Source: Echinococcus granulosus (lineage: Eukaryota; Platyhelminthes; Cestoda; Cyclophyllidea; Taeniidae). Taken from it: DNA of 64,000 bases. The notes below the pieces were generated by a model that was not told the DNA's origin, did not search any database, and was given only the letters and a program-made list of their open reading frames with translations. Position numbers and translations under genes: made by a program. This document shows, piece after piece, positions 62,701 to 64,000 of this stretch. The stretch's first letter is position 1; each line of letters begins with the position of its first letter. The stretch covers positions 1,009,898 through 1,073,897 of the forward strand of contig NW_020170385.1 in NCBI RefSeq assembly GCF_000524195.1. Reading direction: 5' to 3'.

Positions 62701-64000
62701 ATATTAATACTGTAAAAGTTCTCCGAAGATTTTAATCCGAAAATAACCCCTCGACTTACAGTTTTGCAGTTTTTTACCTTACATTTATTTATGAGTCATT
62801 ACAATTGCAAAGTTAGTGCGTGCTTTCCTTCACCCGCTGCATTTTGAGGACAAAATTAGCGGTTGACAATTCGTATTATACATTATTCTAAAACAACCAA
62901 GTCTAGTTTCTCCAAATTCAGGCCAGGCTTTACGCGCTTTTCAATCCCCTACTTCATGTCTGACGAAGAGGCGAATTTTGTCCTTGAGGCGGTGTGTTTC
63001 GTCGCTGACTATGGTTGGGCTTTCCTGCCTCTTTACTCCTACGATGCCATGACAGGCGAGTGGAAGCATCGTCAACACGACCAACTGGAAGATCGACAGT
63101 GGCTGGGTCACATCAAATATACCAAGGAGGGCATGACCTGGCGCCGGGCTAAGATCAAGGCCCGTGGTGCTCTTCCCAAGAGTCTTCAGGTTCGCTTCTC
63201 ACAATCTGTCTTTGGTTTCACAAATTCATCAGTTTATTTTTTGTCACGGTGGTTACTTTCTCGATCATTAATAAATGCTAATCTGAAATTCTGTTTTAAT
63301 ACATTTTAAAGGCATATTCCAGTTTAAAAAATGCCAACTTTCTACTTTTCGTACAGCGTTTTTGTTGGCACGCAAAACGCTGCAGTTTACAACACAACCC
63401 TGCCGAGATATTCGAACTTTTTTAAAATCGTTGTAAATTGTAGTAATGGTATTTAATCTTCTTTGTTAGGAGTGCCTTATGGCTGCCAAAGTGGAACTGA
63501 AGCGAGCTGTCGATTTTGTGAAATCTGCGGAGGTCTCCCCTGTGCCCGACGTCACCGCCAACTTCGATGCTATCGGCCAGAAACTCCGTTGGTTCGTTCT
63601 GCCCTGTGAAGCCGCTGCTCAAATGCGCGGAGAAATAAGTATGTACTTATTTGCTTATAAATAATGGTTGTGTTTAAAACCACCTTTATCCACAAAACGC
63701 AATAGAATTGCCAAAAGGAACGCGTCACTTTGAAAACCTCAACATTACATCCAACTCTTCTGATGTGCCTTCCAACAGGTCAACTGGCGATTTCAACTGG
63801 TCCTTCTTCACCTTGGAAGCCTGGCACTATGGATCCGTGTACAAATGTCCCAGCTTTTACTACTTCTCAAAAGAGTCTGACTTCTCATAGACGCAGTGCA
63901 GCTACAACATCCCCCATTGATCATCAGGCCACTCCAAGCTCCTCGCACGCTGCGCATCATCGAAGTCCTGTTGGATCAGCCTCTCCCCGCCATCGTAATC
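59723..64000 (+). CDS. Class V aminotransferase / cysteine desulfurase-like PLP enzyme, 3' partial
   Basis: PLP-dependent fold-type I enzyme of the aminotransferase class V superfamily (NifS/SufS-like). The substrate is not known. Exons in phase are 59723-59981, 60254-60651, 60717-60910, 60978-61164, 61320-61447, 61914-62225, 62396-62455, 62922-63189, 63470-63638 and 63779 to beyond the window. The first ATG is 59723. Landmarks are CDYIASGRSLSFIEDFI, NTHTMTSVTSLQTT, FVGSGCTGAVHKL, GPFEHHSNILPWR, the cofactor-contacting Asp in FWDYATAAPYV, and the Schiff-base Lys in SMHKFVGGVQTPG (about K301). The C-terminal domain includes LPIFSVVVRH, FGIQCRAGCVCAGPY (a Cys-containing segment that could be the persulfide loop) and LRPGFTRFSIPYF. 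After about residue 658 the frame continues into a Ser/Thr/Pro/His-rich tail that is still open at the window end. It is not the MOCOS family; the spacing of motifs differs. Confidence 0.9.

Noticed and set aside
1..64000. CRISPR arrays, phage or prokaryotic operons, and rRNA genes
   Set aside because: No regularly spaced direct repeats, no Shine-Dalgarno-linked gene clusters and no conserved rRNA sequence were seen. The content is nuclear animal DNA.

Overview
The window is eukaryotic. Every recognisable protein is split by spliceosomal introns and is a conserved animal protein. The best guess is a parasitic flatworm, probably tapeworm-like. The reasons are moderate GC, long AT-rich spacers, and a bimodal intron size distribution in which many introns are only about 27-42 nt and others run to several kb. 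No species call is possible from the sequence alone. Positions 12015-12114 are a run of N (an assembly gap).

Layout, left to right. 1-566 (+) is the 3' end of a KIM-type protein tyrosine phosphatase gene. 1625-2200 (+) is a single-exon Bcl-2 family gene. 5749-9843 (+) holds exons of a SANBR/KIAA1841-like BTB protein. 9844-14078 is intergenic with repeats and the gap. About 14079-21418 (+) is a Ser/Pro-rich gene that may be a PABIR/FAM122-type PP2A regulator. 23424-30985 (+) is a complete 14-exon SMG6 (EST1A) gene of nonsense-mediated decay. 31675-33659 (+) is COPS5 (CSN5), the COP9 signalosome metalloprotease. 33727-35132 (-) is a compact 10-exon SPO11 gene lying tail-to-tail with COPS5. 35627-36070 (+) is an unrecognised small helical/coiled-coil gene with a 16-nt microexon. 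39860-50263 (-) is a four-exon class IIa histone deacetylase gene. 50264-59722 is a 9.5 kb spacer with no convincing gene. 59723 to beyond the window end (+) is a class V aminotransferase / cysteine-desulfurase-like PLP enzyme.

Intron-exon structures for SMG6, COPS5, SPO11, HDAC and the PLP enzyme were assembled by hand from GT/AG sites. Splice phase and continuity with the protein family were both used as checks. For SMG6, COPS5, SPO11 and HDAC, the summed exon lengths are exact multiples of three.

The genes do not form one pathway. They cover signalling (PTP), apoptosis (Bcl-2), mRNA decay (SMG6), the ubiquitin system (COPS5), meiotic recombination (SPO11), transcriptional repression (HDAC) and PLP metabolism. 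Two dispersed repeat families were found by eye: a ~130-190 bp element with six copies in the same orientation, and a ~150 bp element with two inverted copies 45 kb apart. No new defence-type or operon-like system was found. The most notable points are a class IIa HDAC that keeps the catalytic tyrosine, extremely short introns, an apparent GC-AG mini-intron next to a microexon, and the oriented repeat family.
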